Source: Saturnia japonica
Taxonomy: Eukaryota; Arthropoda; Insecta; Lepidoptera; Saturniidae
NCBI GenBank assembly: GCA_033032175.1
Contig: CM065310.1
Location: forward strand, 8,866,001-8,930,000
Direction of reading: 5' to 3'
Length of the DNA: 64,000 nucleotides
Each line of letters starts with the position of its first letter. Within the stretch, counting starts at the first letter, position 1. The notes beneath the pieces were generated by a model. That model was not told the origin of the DNA. It saw only the letters and a program-made list of their open reading frames with translations, and made no database searches. The position numbers were made by a program, and so were the translations under genes. This document shows positions 11,575 through 23,150 of the stretch, piece by piece.

Positions 11575-11773
11575 GTATTAAAAAATGAATTGCTTTGTTT
11601 CTTTGTAGCCTATGCATTCCTAAATCATACATCCGAATGCGATAAAATTTTGGTGAATTATTATGTATACATCTGCAAAGATTTCTGTATTAGTACAGTA
11701 GGTTTACAATAGATGGCGTGTAAGTCGTTTCCTTTTTAAGACAACAGGAACGAAGTCTCGTACAAAATCCTAG
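11575..11773 (+). mobile_element. Helitron-like 3' part
   Basis: 'attgctttgtttctttgtag', 'cgataaaattttggtgaa' and 'acaggaacgaagtctcgtac' lead to a terminal CTAG (11770-11773) followed by T, the expected Helitron 3' end. The 5' terminus is not seen. Confidence 0.45.
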
Positions 11774-12339
11774 TAATATTTAATTATGAAATGCTGATAA
11801 AATAAATTTCTTCTTACATTACAATATAGTAAAAAGTGCTATAACATAAAACTTATAATAATCTTCTTTAAGTGATAGGTATCAGAAACCGTCGACAATA
11901 CCAAGGTACGTACTTATAAACTTTTAATAAGAGGCGAGAAATAAAGTGAATAATTTCATACATCACTGTCGCCGCGATACCGGTGGCAAAGCATCCGTGA
12001 AATTATACTGTACTCGGCCTTTATGCTAGCTCAGAAAGCAGACGTGGAGAGAAATTAAATCGTACGTAAACAGAAGTCACTAAAGGGAGAATAATAAATA
12101 AATGTTCTTTTATAAAATAATATAGAATGGCAATTTTCATAAGTAGAACCTTTTTATATTATTCAATAGCTTACTCAATTTATCTATAACCGTCCATTTA
12201 ATCATAACATATCTATATTAAGAAATCTATAGTTATGTAATATTTTTTCCAAATTTCACGATGGACATACTACATAATTATAGTACACTGATCACGAATA
12301 TGCACTCAAAACTTTTGGTTTATCTAGTAAGTCTGTTTG
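11774..12339. other. Unassigned sequence
   Basis: No coding sequence or repeat family recognised. Several short A/T-rich blocks are present. Confidence 0.35.
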
Positions 12340-12825
12340 TATTTCGGGATTTAATTCAAAAACGACTTGACAGATTCTTATTAATTTTTTTAGACGGGAA
12401 GCGTATAATATCATATGGGTCAAGTGATAATAAGAATTTTCAATAATTGTTTTAGATATAGATAGTTAAAAAATTTATCAAAACAACATTAAAAAAAAAT
12501 CTTAACTGGTTTTGATGAAACCTTATATACGAGAAGTTATTCTATTTGATGGCCTGTAAAAATTTTCGATCTTACTTCTAGAAATCGCAAAATAAAAGAT
12601 TATCTCAGTTCTTAACTGATTCTGATCTAACTTGTAGACGGGAAGCATTTGTCATTCCATAATTGATAGGCTTTAAGAATCGTCAACAATACATTTAGGC
12701 ACCTTAAAAAAAATTGTAGTAAATGATTTTTATATAGTATGATAGGAATATATATTATGTCATTTCTCAATTAATAGACTACATGAATTATCAATAATAT
12801 GACTTTAAAAAAATACGGGATGTAA
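12340..12825 (+). repeat. Family F repeat, about four diverged tandem units
   Basis: The phrase 'gacgggaag(c)...' followed by a region ending in 'gaat..tcaataat' recurs near 12390, 12520, 12635 and 12750. 'ttaactg(g/a)tt(t/c)tgat' starts the middle units. The same phrases occur at 1945-2235 and 47395-47545. Units are too diverged for exact boundaries by eye. Confidence 0.45.
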
Positions 12826-12850
12826 ATATTTACTGCCATCATACCGCTAA

Positions 12851-13130
12851 TCTATACATATAATAAAAATCTTCTATTTCTATCTATCTATACATATAAT
12901 AAAAACGTAACTGATCGATGTCTGTACATAGAAGATATATGAGAAAAACTATTATTGGGGGTCTCTATAAACGAAGAAGAACCCAAAACAATGATTGTTA
13001 GAATTTTTGTCTGTTAGCGGTTGTGCGCGCTAATCTCAGAAACGGCTCAACCGATTTAGAAACGGGGTTCACTAATATATTGCGGTAAGGTTCACTTAAC
13101 ATTTACTGTTTGTTTTATTTCAATAAGTTC
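12851..13130 (+). mobile_element. Helitron-like 5' region with duplicated 5' end
   Basis: The 5' motif TCTATACATATAATAAAAA occurs at 12851 and again at 12887, in each case right after a TA or A. It continues into 'cgtaactgatcgatgtctg', 'agcggttgtgcgcgctaatc' and 'gaaacggctcaaccgattta'. The 3' end is not found. The 36 bp direct duplication of the 5' terminus is unusual and is reported separately. Confidence 0.5.
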
Positions 13131-13822
13131 ATAAATAAAAAAGTTATATCAATTTAAAAAATCACGTCGAACATTTATTCGATAAAATTGTCATAAAATA
13201 GCTCTTCAGATAAAATGATTGAAATTTTAGTTATCTTTATATTATGGGTTGTAAAACGATGAGGATTGAAACTTTTCATAAAGTTAAAAAATGGAGTTTC
13301 AATAATTTATATTCCAATATAAGTTGACCTCAGCTTTATTTGATAAATCATATTAAAAGGGGGTCAGCATAGGCTTGATATATGTCGGTTGAATATAGCC
13401 GCGCCGCTGCTAGGGATGGCAATTCAATTCGAAAAAGTTCGATTTGAATCGAACTCTTATGAATCGATTCACAAAAAAATTGAGGTCTAAAAGATTGATC
13501 TCTCAAAAATCGAACTTTATTCGATTCACTTTCGGATTTGTATTAACAATATAAAAATCCCTAAAATAGAAAATTAAAAGGTCACCACAAAAACGATTTT
13601 TTGTCATTTTTAACTTACTAAAGTATCAGTGATTATAGAAAAACATAGAAAGGTATAGAGAGAGAGAATTAGGAGAATACAGGTATATAAGGAAAGATAA
13701 TTCATTTCAAAAATTTATTATTATAAACTGTTGTCGTTATTTTGCCGTTGCGTAATAATTTACTGTTAGTATTTTAATTGGTATTGACACCATAGAAAAT
13801 GACTGCTTAATGAATTGAATAA
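13131..13822. other. Unassigned sequence with a partly palindromic patch
   Basis: Positions about 13425-13550 contain several 'gattcgaatc'-like words in both orientations (tcgaa, gaatcgattc, attcgattc). The result is a locally self-complementary but irregular segment. No coding signal. Confidence 0.3.
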
Positions 13823-14760
13823 TCCATACCTACTAATTTTATATATTGGAAAGTAATTCTGTCTGTCCCGTCTGTTGCATTTGCACGCCTAGACCGCTGA
13901 ACCAATTTTGATAAATATTCGTTGAGAAAGGAAATTGGCTACTTTTGGAAATAAAATTGGAAGGGATGAAATGGGGGGTGAAGTTCGTATGAAGAACCCA
14001 ATTTTGATGAATTTTGGTCTAGAGATATATTGGACCTTGGAGAAAGACTTTGGCTACCTTATGTAGTGAAAATAAAACTTTAATGGGTGAAATAGGGGAT
14101 GAAGGCTTGTACGAAGAACCCATCAAACCAATTTTGTTAAATAGATATATATTGGACCTTGGAGATGGATATATGGCGCAATGATAAAACATGTAGGGGT
14201 TAAATAGGGGATGACATTTTGTATGAGGAACCCACTATTTCTCAATTTAGGGAAATGAAAATTCATATTTATGCTTTTAGGAAGAACTAAAAGGGTATCG
14301 CGTTTTTGAAAAATTCAAACGCAAAGTGGTACAATAAGGGATGATTTACAATACCGTACACATAGAGTGATAAATCCATCTATGATTTTCTTTTGGTTTG
14401 TCGTGTTTAGCGGTCAGTCAGTGTTTATGCAGTAGGTAATATAGAGTGGGTGGTAGGGATCGCGACCACCATAAAAATAGTGATAAACCCTTCTATGGGT
14501 TTCTTTTGGTTCATCGTGTTCAGAGATCAGTCGGTGTATATGCAATAATATAGCGGGGTGGTAGGGATCGCGAGCACCATACATACAATAATAACCCCAT
14601 TTATAATTTTCTTTTGGTATGTCGTGTTCGGAGATCGTTCGGTGTATATGCAGTAATGTAGCGGCGTGGTAGAGATTGCGACTACCATACTCATAGTGAT
14701 AAACATAAATATGATTTTCTTTTGGTATGTCACGTTCCGAGATCAGTCGGTGTATTTCTA
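13823..14760 (+). mobile_element. Lep1-type Helitron, expanded and 3'-truncated
   Basis: The 5' end is TCCATACCTACTAATTTTAT after an A, followed by 'aattctgtctgtcccgtctg', 'cacgcctagaccgctgaacc' and two or three repeats of 'ttggaccttggag' and 'ggatga' phrases. It then runs into the internal array at 14366. No terminal CTAG is found before the LINE tail at 14763. Non-coding. Confidence 0.65.
14366..14760 (+). repeat. Internal tandem array, four units of about 110 bp
   Basis: Units begin near 14370, 14479, 14588 and 14697 with 'ataaa(c)cc.t.tatg.tt', then 'ttcttttggt.t.tc.tgtt', 'gatcagtcggtgtat(a)tgca' and 'gtggtagggatcgcgaccacc'. Single copies of the same unit occur near the 3' end of the Lep1-like elements at 5421 and 39963, so the array is a local amplification within one Helitron. 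A minus-strand frame of 68 codons here is a by-product of the repeat. Confidence 0.85.
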
Positions 14761-14762
14761 TA

Positions 14763-15382
14763 CTATTTTTTTTATGGTAAAAGGGGGCAAAAGAGCAGGT
14801 GGCACACCTGATGCAAAGTGATCACCGCCGCTCGCAAATATTCGTAACACCCGAGGGCTCGCAGATGCGTTGACGTTAGGGTAGAATAAGCTCTCTTCTT
14901 GAAGGTCACCAGGTCATAATGGTTCGGAAAGGTCTCAGGCGACAGCTGGTTCCACAGAGTGGTTGTGCAAGGCAGAAAGTGCCTTAAGAAACGCACTGTT
15001 GTGGAATGCTGAACATCGAGGTGGTGTTGATGAAATTTACGATTCTGACGCGATGTCTGATGGTGAAATTCAGCAGCCGGGATCAATCCAAACAATTACT
15101 CGGAACACTCCCCATGATAAATGCAGTAGAAGATACAGAGTAAATCAACATCTCTACGCAGAGCCAATGGATCAAGCCGATCGGAAAGAGCTTGATCATC
15201 AATAACTCGAGCCGCCCTACGCTGAATGCGGTCAAAAGGAAGTAGCTGGTACTGGGGGGCTCCCGCCCAGGGATGAGGACAATACTCCATGTGGGGTCGA
15301 ATTGGCGCCCTTTAAAGATTTAGGCGATAAGCCGACGTGAAGTACCGTCTCGCCTTTCTGAGCACACCAAGCTTCTATTCTA
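14763..15382 (-). pseudogene. CR1/jockey-group LINE, C-terminal reverse transcriptase tail
   Basis: One minus-strand frame reads LGVLRKARRYFTS, a stop, RPHMEYCPHPWAGAPQYQLLPF, RIQRRAARVIDDQALSDRL, a stop after GECSE, LFGLIPAAEFHH, TVRFLRHFLPCTTTLWNQL and YDLVTFKKRAYSTL. These are the post-RT motifs of a LINE family widespread in Lepidoptera. Only two in-frame stops occur (about 15096 and 15323), and there is no frameshift within the matched part. The 3' untranslated tail ends with a 'gcccccttttaccataaaaaaa'-type sequence near 14763, like the fragment at 26475. The upstream part is missing exactly where the Helitron at 15383 begins. Confidence 0.85.
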
Positions 15383-15984
15383 TCTATACTAATGTAATAA
15401 AGCGAGAGAGCTTTTTGTTTGTTTATTTAAACACGCTTCTTTTCTCTGGATCTAACCCAGCCGGATTCTAAAAAATCTTTTTGTATATGATAGCCAGATT
15501 CACGACGAATAGTATAGGCTATCTAATATTAGGCTACAATTTTCAGCAATCCTTAAATATTTATTTTTGTTAAGTCGGAGGTGGAAGCGCTTCCGAGCTG
15601 CTTTATCCGCTTGCGCTGTCGTAATGGTTAATAACTCTTAATATATATAAAAAAAAGTTCGCGATAGCATATGACTATCTTCTATACGTAAGCCTCAAAA
15701 AGCTATTTTGTAACAAACACTTGTTAAAAATTAAAAAGTGTTTTATGAACATTATTTTTAGGCATGGCATATTAATTCTTAAGAATAAAAGTTTTTTCGT
15801 CATGAAGAAAATTTTATAAAGTTAAGTTTTGCTCATTACAGTATGTTATATTGCCACATAGTTTAGGAGATAATAAAAAAATCAAATAATTTGTACTTGC
15901 GACAAGAACAATAATTATTATAGACTACACAGGTGCGTTGGCGTTTCGGTGTTTATTGTATAAAATTAACACGGGTACAGCTAG
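15383..15984 (+). mobile_element. Complete non-autonomous Helitron, family L, copy 1
   Basis: The 5' terminus is A|TCTATACTAATGTAATAAAGCG and the 3' terminus 'acgggtacag' CTAG (15981-15984)|T, giving 602 bp. Shared landmarks with copies at 23151-25114 and 60964-61627 include 'ctggatctaacc/ggaactacc', 'gatagccagattcacga', 'gagctgctttatccgcttgcgct', 'taatggttaat' and 'ggcatggcatattaat'. Non-coding. Confidence 0.8.
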
Positions 15985-17212
15985 TATTCTATATAATGTG
16001 CGAAATATTCGCATATGTCTTAAACAATAGTTACATTAATACCTTGATATGATAACAAAATTGATAAATTTAAATTATGATATTGGTTGAAATCTAAGTT
16101 TAAAAAGTATCGACAAAATTTTCGACTATCAAAAGCTAACCACAATTATAATACGGTCTACATCAAACTAGTGAACGCTCACTAGCTCACTACCAACACA
16201 ATTCTGAGACGTTAATTTACCGAACTAATGTTTAAACAACTTTTAATGAACTGAATTCAGCTTTATGCAAAACGGACTTATTTCGTAAATACTGCTGCAA
16301 TGTTCAACATTGGCATTAAAATTTATAAACATCGTTTTTATCTGGTTATTCATATTAATATGTGGAATATTTTAAACTCTTCTTGTTTTCCCAAGGTGAT
16401 CATAGAAAGTTTGTCCGTTTTATGTTATGTTTGAAAATCACTTACGTATTTTAATTCAAGATTAGCGAGAATCATTACATTTTTTAATGTCAATTTTATT
16501 ACTTTTTCTCTACCGATGTTTAGTTTCCGAAGTCAACAAGCCCTTATCGTTTCGCCATATCTTTCCTTCTGTCCATTCACGGCTTAGCTCAAAGATTCTT
16601 AGTACCAGAAAGCTGCGAATACATATTACATATTAATGACGCCGATAGAGAGGTAAAATAAAATCTTGAAAAAATTTTTTTTAACAAATTTTTAAAATTG
16701 TAACTCCCCTACACGTAAAGCGGGGATGATTTTTTTCTCGTCTGTCCCATAGAAGGGGTGTCGTTGGATAGATCGTATATGGATATTGTGGGTGTTTGAA
16801 AACCATTTTTCGAATCAAGAATCCGTTTGCTGAAAACTTTCAGGTGGTAATTTTTGCTAGAATAAAATGTCTCCTCACTGCCGAAATAAATGGTGTGTTT
16901 AGATATGTGAAAAACTTCACGGCATTATAAAATATGTATGTATATTGAAATTAAAAGGAAAACTATAACAGCTTTGGCTTTACGAGTAATAGTCGACCAA
17001 CTTATAAAACTTACTTGAAGCAGTAATTTCGTACAAATTCAAAGCATATCGTGACTGGCAGCTACGGTATTCTGCACTGCGTGTGTCCCTACATGGACTT
17101 AGACCGTTATTTATTTATGTGAATGCCTACCATTTTGGATTTAATTACAGTAGGTAGGTGAATTTTGATAATTGAAATGTGTACTTACTTATTCATCTAC
17201 CGTGTAATTTTA
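15985..17212. other. Unassigned sequence
   Basis: No gene. A segment at about 16660-16860 ('gtaactcccctacacgtaaag...ggggtgtcgttggatag') has the look of a dispersed repeat, but no second copy is in this window. Confidence 0.3.
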
Positions 17213-17490
17213 CTAGCTTTTGCCAGCGACTTCGTTCCTTCACGGGCATTAATATGACAACATTATTTTTAGCACAAAAACTCCCTAGAAAGTTCTAACA
17301 AGGGAACCACCATCTTGTTAGGATACTGAAATCGTCATAAGACCGGACACTATATTTACTTCATAATGACAGTAATTGTCTTCATTAAAGAGGACTAGTT
17401 GCCAAGTTAGGAAGAAGAAGAACATTATTTTTAAGTTTGACATTAGTTATTGTCAATTCACTCCGTGGGAATAAAAGAACGCAGTAGAGT
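17213..17490 (-). repeat. Helitron 3' end plus family I repeat fragments
   Basis: 'ctagcttttgccagcgacttcg' at the left edge is the reversed 3' terminus of a Lep1-like Helitron. Then 'cacaaaaactccctagaaag' and 'accaccatcttgttag' are the reverse complement of 29100-29190. 'tgtcaattcactccgtgggaat' is the reverse complement of a block at about 45545-45595. No coding potential. Confidence 0.5.
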
Positions 17491-17624
17491 TTACTTATCT
17501 CTTCTTTAAATTTTCACTGAAATTATAAATTTTAAATTATATAAAATATTTTATGATAAACTCGTACATAAATATCTTTTGGTATACAAAGAATAATAAA
17601 CTGACTATCATACTTCTTATCATA

Positions 17625-17880
17625 CTATATTATAAAACAAAGTTTTCTTTGTCTATCTGTCCGGAAACGATAAACTAAAAAACTACTGAACCGATTTTCA
17701 TACGGTTTTCATCAATAGACGGAGTGATTTATGAGGAAGGTTCTGTATTTAATTCATTATGGTTTTGTGTAGATTGTCTGAAATATGATGATGATTATTA
17801 AAAATGTCGGAAAAAATCATGCCGACTGGGAGCTCTACAGAATACTGGCGTGCGCCGCGTAAACTGATAGAGTTATATGT
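17625..17880 (+). mobile_element. Helitron-like or MITE-like fragment
   Basis: 'actatattataaaacaaag', 'ctgtccggaaacgataaac', 'aaaaactactgaaccgattttc' and 'gtgatttatgaggaaggttc' form the type of head seen in non-autonomous lepidopteran elements. No second copy or defined terminus is visible in the window. Confidence 0.4.
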
Positions 17881-18070
17881 ATTACTCTGCCACTTGTGCG
17901 TAGTCGAGGCGAATTGCTAGTCAGTATATAAACGGTGAGTATGAGCCACAACGTAAAGAGTGAATCTTTAATAATTAGGTCGTCGATTTAAGAGGTTGTT
18001 TTTAATTTAAAAGTAATCAGTAAAAACAATATTACAAAACCAAATACCTTATTTTAAATTATAATCTGTA

Positions 18071-18432
18071 TATTAGTACGTTAAGCAAAAGTTTTCTACC
18101 CCCTTTTAAGCGTATTGCGTGCACGGAAGTCGGTGAGATTTGGCATGGTTAAAGTTTATACGGAGAAGAAGTGCAGAAAGCTAAAATTTATCTATTATAT
18201 ATGTTACTAATATATTAAATTGAAAAAATTAATACTACGAATCCTAACCAGACCAGTGCCATTGAACTTAAACTCCCCCAAAATATGGACATTGTCACTC
18301 AACAAAAAGTGACAGCAAATGATGTAGATAATACTCATTGTTTAGGTTTGTACTGCAAATGACAGACAGAAAATAGTCTATGATCAAAAAGTTGCTGGTC
18401 GAATTTCGAGCTTAGGGCGATCACTACTAATT
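18071..18432 (-). repeat. Dispersed repeat family B, copy 1
   Basis: It is the reverse complement of the repeats at 38835-39215 and 41270-41625. Read in their sense it contains 'gaaattcgaccagcaac', 'gatcatagactattttctg', 'cctaaacaatgagtattatc', 'ttgagtgacaatgtc', 'atggcactgg' and 'cttccgtgcacgcaatacgc'. About 360 bp, non-coding, family not named. Confidence 0.75.
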
Positions 18433-19186
18433 ATTATTAAGTAAGGTTATTCGTATGAAAAGATATGAAGGCCCAATATTGTATTACTTATCAGTGGATA
18501 TTATTACCGTAGTAGAATAAAAAAAATTAAGGAACGCGAGGAAGAGGAAACCCTAAACGAAGCTTTTTCCAACAAGTGAAGTATCAACCTAAAGTGGCAG
18601 TCGTGTTTTATCAAGACGTCAAAAGAAAGGCAGAGGATAGAAAACAATAGCATCTGCTCCACCCACAAGAGAGGAGCTCTTAAATTATAGAAGAATATTA
18701 CTATAGGTAACTACTATGTTTATACATCATCAATTTATTTAATGTCCTGAACTATCTCAGCATTTTCAGAGTTGTTTGTTTTCAATATACACCGTATCAA
18801 ATTCTCCATTATAACTTTACTAACTACTTATGCTCCATTAAACTTGACTACTAACACTTCTGCTAAATTGCTTTGATAATGTGCCCAGAGATTATTAATT
18901 TAATAAAATTAATCATCAACTGTAATTGCCTAAAAACCTTTAACAAGCCTAATAGTATTAAGCAAGCATTTATTACATATATCTTATATATATTTAGATT
19001 TTTGAAATCAGTTCTAACGATTCCTATTAAAACATCCAAGTTTACCTATATAGGGGTTTTTTTTTTTCAAGTCAGCCAGCAACGCCGGTTGCAAGATATT
19101 ATTATCTTCGTTAACTTTATATTAAGCTCTTGTATAAACTCGTACATAGTCTCAGTCAGTCCGATGCAAAAATAACATAGTAGATA
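18433..19186. other. Unassigned sequence, possible LINE tail
   Basis: Around 18530-18690 the plus strand reads QDVKRKAEDRKQ, a stop, HLLHPQERSS. This vaguely resembles the tail of a LINE pol protein, but the match is too short to call. The 18873-19175 frame has no domain signature. Confidence 0.25.
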
Positions 19187-19421
19187 ATTTTTAACAAAAA
19201 ATAAAACCAACTTTGATTTTTTTGAGCAGTATACTTGTGTATCTTCGAAGTTGAAGGACCAATACCAATTAAATTAAAATAAGACCACCCTTGACCTGTC
19301 CTCTTTCCAAAAAAAGGATCATATACATTGGTTCATATGCAAAGAAGTTATTGCTGAACATTCATAAAAAAATTACATTCGAATTAAGAACCGCCTCCTT
19401 TTTTTGAAGTCGGTTAAAAAA
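19187..19421 (+). mobile_element. MITE-like family D element, copy 2
   Basis: It begins 'tttttaacaaaaaataaaacc', passes 'ccaataccaattaaattaaa', 'gcaaagaagttattgctgaac' and 'cattcgaattaagaacc', and ends 'gaagtcggttaaaaaa'. The ends are imperfect inverted repeats (TTTTTAAC...GTTAAAAAA). Non-coding. Confidence 0.6.
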
Positions 19422-19469
19422 TATCTTCAAACATGTTCTACTTTTGATGACTGGGAGCACATAACAATA

Positions 19470-19745
19470 ATTGTGTCCGAGTGGACCGCAACGTCAGTAT
19501 ACATAAAGTACTCTGTGATCGGAACACCAGGAGTTACACCCGACATAGTAGCACTCTGGCATTTGCCGAAATATAGATATCCAGTAATCAAGCGAGGTGA
19601 TAAGAATCTGTATCTACCCCACAGTGACCCTTTTATGGTTTGTCGCGATTCGGAATCAGTCAGTATATATCTAGCTGCCGAGAGACTTACTGGCGGGAAT
19701 AACAGCGGCGACCATCGCTGGATTGCAGATTTCTCAGTAGTCACC
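19470..19745 (-). repeat. Family E repeat, reversed and degraded
   Basis: 'accaggagttacacccgacatagtagcact' style phrasing, 'tgtcgcgattcggaatcagtc' and 'aacagcggcgaccatcgctgg' are reverse complements of family E landmarks. The two overlapping open frames on opposite strands here (19404-19763 and 19427-19831) are by-products of this repeat. Confidence 0.5.
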
Positions 19746-20344
19746 ATTGTTTTTAGATTATAAGTACTGTGCTTCATATCAGGTAAAATACGCTTTGCCT
19801 TTAGTGCTTTTTGTTCTGAATAGTTTATCACATTCGTTTATCGAACAATATCTCTCTACGGTCGGACTTCTTTTTCCCTATGTTATTACTTAGGAAGTTC
19901 TGAGAGTACACAAATATTGAATTTTAAATGAGACACCGATTGAACGCTTTAGCTTTTCTCTTTAACACATTTTCAGTTACGAAGCCGCGGAACCCGATCG
20001 TTTTCTTTTTTTTTCTCGTTCGATTAAAACATGCAGTCGCTCTTTCCGTTTTATTCATGTATGCGCTGCACTTGAACGAGTTTCGCAGAAAGGTGTGCAG
20101 CAAATAACACCTGGGAACTAGGCTGCATTGTGTAAAAATTGTGAAAAAGTTTCGTTAATATTCTTCAAGTATAAAAGAAACCGGTATTGTAAAATAAAAG
20201 TTTAAAAATACATATGTTGCAGAACATGCTTAGGAACAATGAAAACTCGATTAGAGAACTTGATAATCATTATTAGAATTTTTTCAATAGAATAAAAAAA
20301 ATATCTAGAAAACTCTGTCTTATCAGAGTTAGCGTTTAGTATAT
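19746..20344. other. Unassigned sequence
   Basis: Positions about 19980-20130 are less A/T-rich and look single-copy. No frame long enough or recognisable enough to call. Confidence 0.3.
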
Positions 20345-20458
20345 CTTTTGTTCAAGTCCGGTGAAGCTGTAAAAGCCGCAGCGGCTCTGTTTGACGATAG
20401 GGCCCCTAAGGCTAACAGTGTAGTCAGTTAAAAAAAAAAAAAAAAAAATATATATATA
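20345..20458 (+). repeat. Retroposon 3' end with poly(A), family J copy 1
   Basis: 'ggtgaagctgtaaaagccgc', 'ggcccctaaggctaacagtg' and 'tagtcag' run straight into a long A tract followed by (TA)n. The same phrases without the tail are at 49095-49190. The A tail implies insertion by target-primed reverse transcription, as a LINE or SINE 3' end. Confidence 0.6.
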
Positions 20459-21687
20459 TCTTTTGTTACAGTCAGAATCGACCCGTTTATAAATTTTTGA
20501 GAGCGCCTCTCATCTGAAAAGAATAATCGACAGGCATACAAACTATAGGTCTTCAATAAAAGCCCAGAAGGAAACCTAAAACACATTTATGTGCATTGCG
20601 CACACACCCTTATTTTTAATAAGAGGATATAAAACTATTTCATTTATAGAAAGGAAAGATTTGGAGCTAATCTAGTTTATATCTAACAATTTAGTAGTTT
20701 ACGGCATCGTTTTTAAAGTCAGCCTGGTAACGGTTGCTTTTATTTGATATTAATTTCTCAGAAATGACTTAATGGTAATACCGATGGTAATATCGGGCGT
20801 AATGCATTTAATTTACCATTTTTTCATAATTTTCATTAAGTTTCAAAAGTACTTAAAACAAACAGAACACATATTAAAAAATAAAAATAACATTCAACAT
20901 GATATTTTTTTTTTATTAAATAGACTATTATATTATTGTTTTTATCTAACTTTATAGATATCAAAATAGATTTTAAATTTCCATGATGTAATAAAATCTT
21001 GAATTCTGTATCAGTAATATCTAATTGGGTACTTCTATCATTACGATACGTACCTAAACCAGTCAATAAATATTTTCTTAAAAATATTTAAGAGATTTCT
21101 TAAAAGCTATTAAGCGTGTGCTATGAAAGCCAATTGCGACGGTGTCCAGACCATCTGGTGAAAACCGCAGCATTTCAAATACGAATGGAGGTCGCCGTTC
21201 AATTACAGATCAGTTAATTGCATTCTGTTTCTGATGGGTTCTTATTGTTATTATACTCCTCTTAAATACTACTTATTTTATATTATAAAATACAAAGTTT
21301 AGACGGCTCTAAACGATAACAATTTTTAAGACGATAATTATATTTTTCACTTGTAACGATAAATATCGGTTGACTAATGAATCATAACTGATGATTAGTG
21401 ATTTACGGTAAATATTACAGCTGATTACCATAATTATTTTACGTTATTCAAACTTTTTTACAAACTGTGCAAGTTATTGGGTTTATTCATAATAATAAAT
21501 AAATTATATATTTAATAGAATTTAAAGATATACATAATGGTGTTTTGAAAAGTAAAAGAGGCAGGTAAGATAAGCTATTTATGAATTAATTTGGTGGGTT
21601 CAGTTGTTAATTTATATTATAAAGCCAAAATAATTTTACTGTAACAACTGAAATGGTTGAGTTTAAAATATTTCCTTTTTTATAGTT
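20459..21687. other. Unassigned AT-rich sequence
   Basis: No genes or repeat families recognised. Frames at 20772-20957 and 20836-21066 are low-complexity overlaps on opposite strands. Confidence 0.35.
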
Positions 21688-21935
21688 GCACGGCAAAGTG
21701 AGACACTGTGCCTAATGGTAAGCATCTACCAACTAAAAGAGAATTACTGTGACGTTATTTATCACTATGTGTATAGTAGACGCGGCCTAGTCGGGTACAA
21801 GTAAATACCCTGATATCGCTTGATTATTGGATATAACACCGGTTGATCACGAAACGCGACACGTCAAAACTGCGTCGATTGTTACACCTAGTGTATGGTG
21901 GTCGCGATCCATTCAGATACAATAGTATAGTTGAC
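21688..21935 (+). repeat. Family E repeat, copy
   Basis: 'cacggcaaagtgagacactg', 'taatggtaagcatc', 'gcggcctagtcgggtacaag', 'ggttgatcacgaaacgcgac' and 'gtatggtggtcgcgatccattc' occur in the canonical order. The 'ccaaaaacaacggc' block is missing. Confidence 0.6.
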
Positions 21936-22206
21936 CCTTTTTTAAAGTAGGTCTTAAAATAATAATTATTGTCCGATTCGAGAAAAAAAAAATTACCATA
22001 TTTTTTCAGAATCTAGAAAACCGCAAAACTTTATTTTATTTATTTAAGATACACAAACTTCACAGCACATTTTGAAAGGTGTAAAATAGTTAGAATATCA
22101 TTCTAAAGTGCCAATTGAGAAGTAGTAAATAAATTACATTTTATACTTATACCTAACGATAACGATAGTGTGTCTGAGTCTATTTATAAGATGTTTATTA
22201 ATTAAA

Positions 22207-22225
22207 GCGCGCGCGTGCGTGTGTG

Positions 22226-22256
<31 letters not shown>

Positions 22257-22287
22257 TGTGTGTGTATGTGTATGTGTGTGAGTGTGT
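22207..22287 (+). repeat. GT/TG microsatellite
   Basis: A (GC)n/(GT)n start is followed by about 75 bp of TG dinucleotides with a few interruptions (TGTA, TGAG). A long alternating purine-pyrimidine tract like this can adopt Z-DNA and is likely length-polymorphic. Confidence 0.95.
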
Positions 22288-23150
22288 TTTATGTTTCCTG
22301 TAATCACTTCTGAACTAACCTTTTAGAGACCAACTTGAGGAACTGCATTCGACTTAGGTGGAATATGTCAATATCATTGAAAAGCTTACTTTTCGTAAAC
22401 AGGCGTTTGACATTTAGTTAACGTTCATCACTGTAAAAATCTCGTTTTACCATAACAAGTATTATGTATAAATTTATGACAGTTTTATGTTGTGTCAATG
22501 TATCCATTTTATGGGTTATTCTACAGTACACCGAACATTTGGCAACTAAATTTTATAACGTGTATGTGTTACACTTGCGTACATAGTTAAAAAAACAAAA
22601 AAAGGTCAAATACTACAGAAAAAATTTATTGCGCCAATTTTGATACGAGTCAAGTAGTCTATTGTCGTATCCTACCATCCAGCCAGCCATCAATATTCTC
22701 ATACATCGTTCTAATAATGTGGCATTTATATATAATAAAATAACTTACACCAAGCTTTCAAAATGTATAGAATTCTTGTCATAGTGCTAGGTGTGAATAA
22801 ACGCGTGTTATTAGTTGTGGCCTGTGGTAGGCTAGATCACACATAGTCTGAATATTGGAATTAGATTAACATTAAGAATTACCTAGCTCCTATGTAAGCT
22901 TACTCTATGGAATTTAATACAATTCTGAGCTATTCAGATGTTACTAAAAATTTGTGAGATATTTTATCGACGCAATTATAACGAAGTAAATAAATATTGT
23001 ATTATTTAATAGATTATTATGTAAATAATCAATCAGAAATTTAAAAGTTCGCCATCTGTATCTATGCAGAGGATTATGTTAAAATTTTAAGTTATAGTTC
23101 AGATGACAATATTCAGTCATAATGGGTATAAACTATCATATTATTAAAAA
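22288..23150. other. Unassigned AT-rich sequence
   Basis: Nothing recognised. Confidence 0.35.

Noticed and set aside
14963..15205. An 80-codon plus-strand frame
   Set aside because: It lies antisense to the LINE pol tail, whose minus-strand frame has clear family motifs.
19404..19831. Overlapping 119- and 134-codon frames on opposite strands
   Set aside because: They fall on a reversed family E repeat and have no domain signatures.
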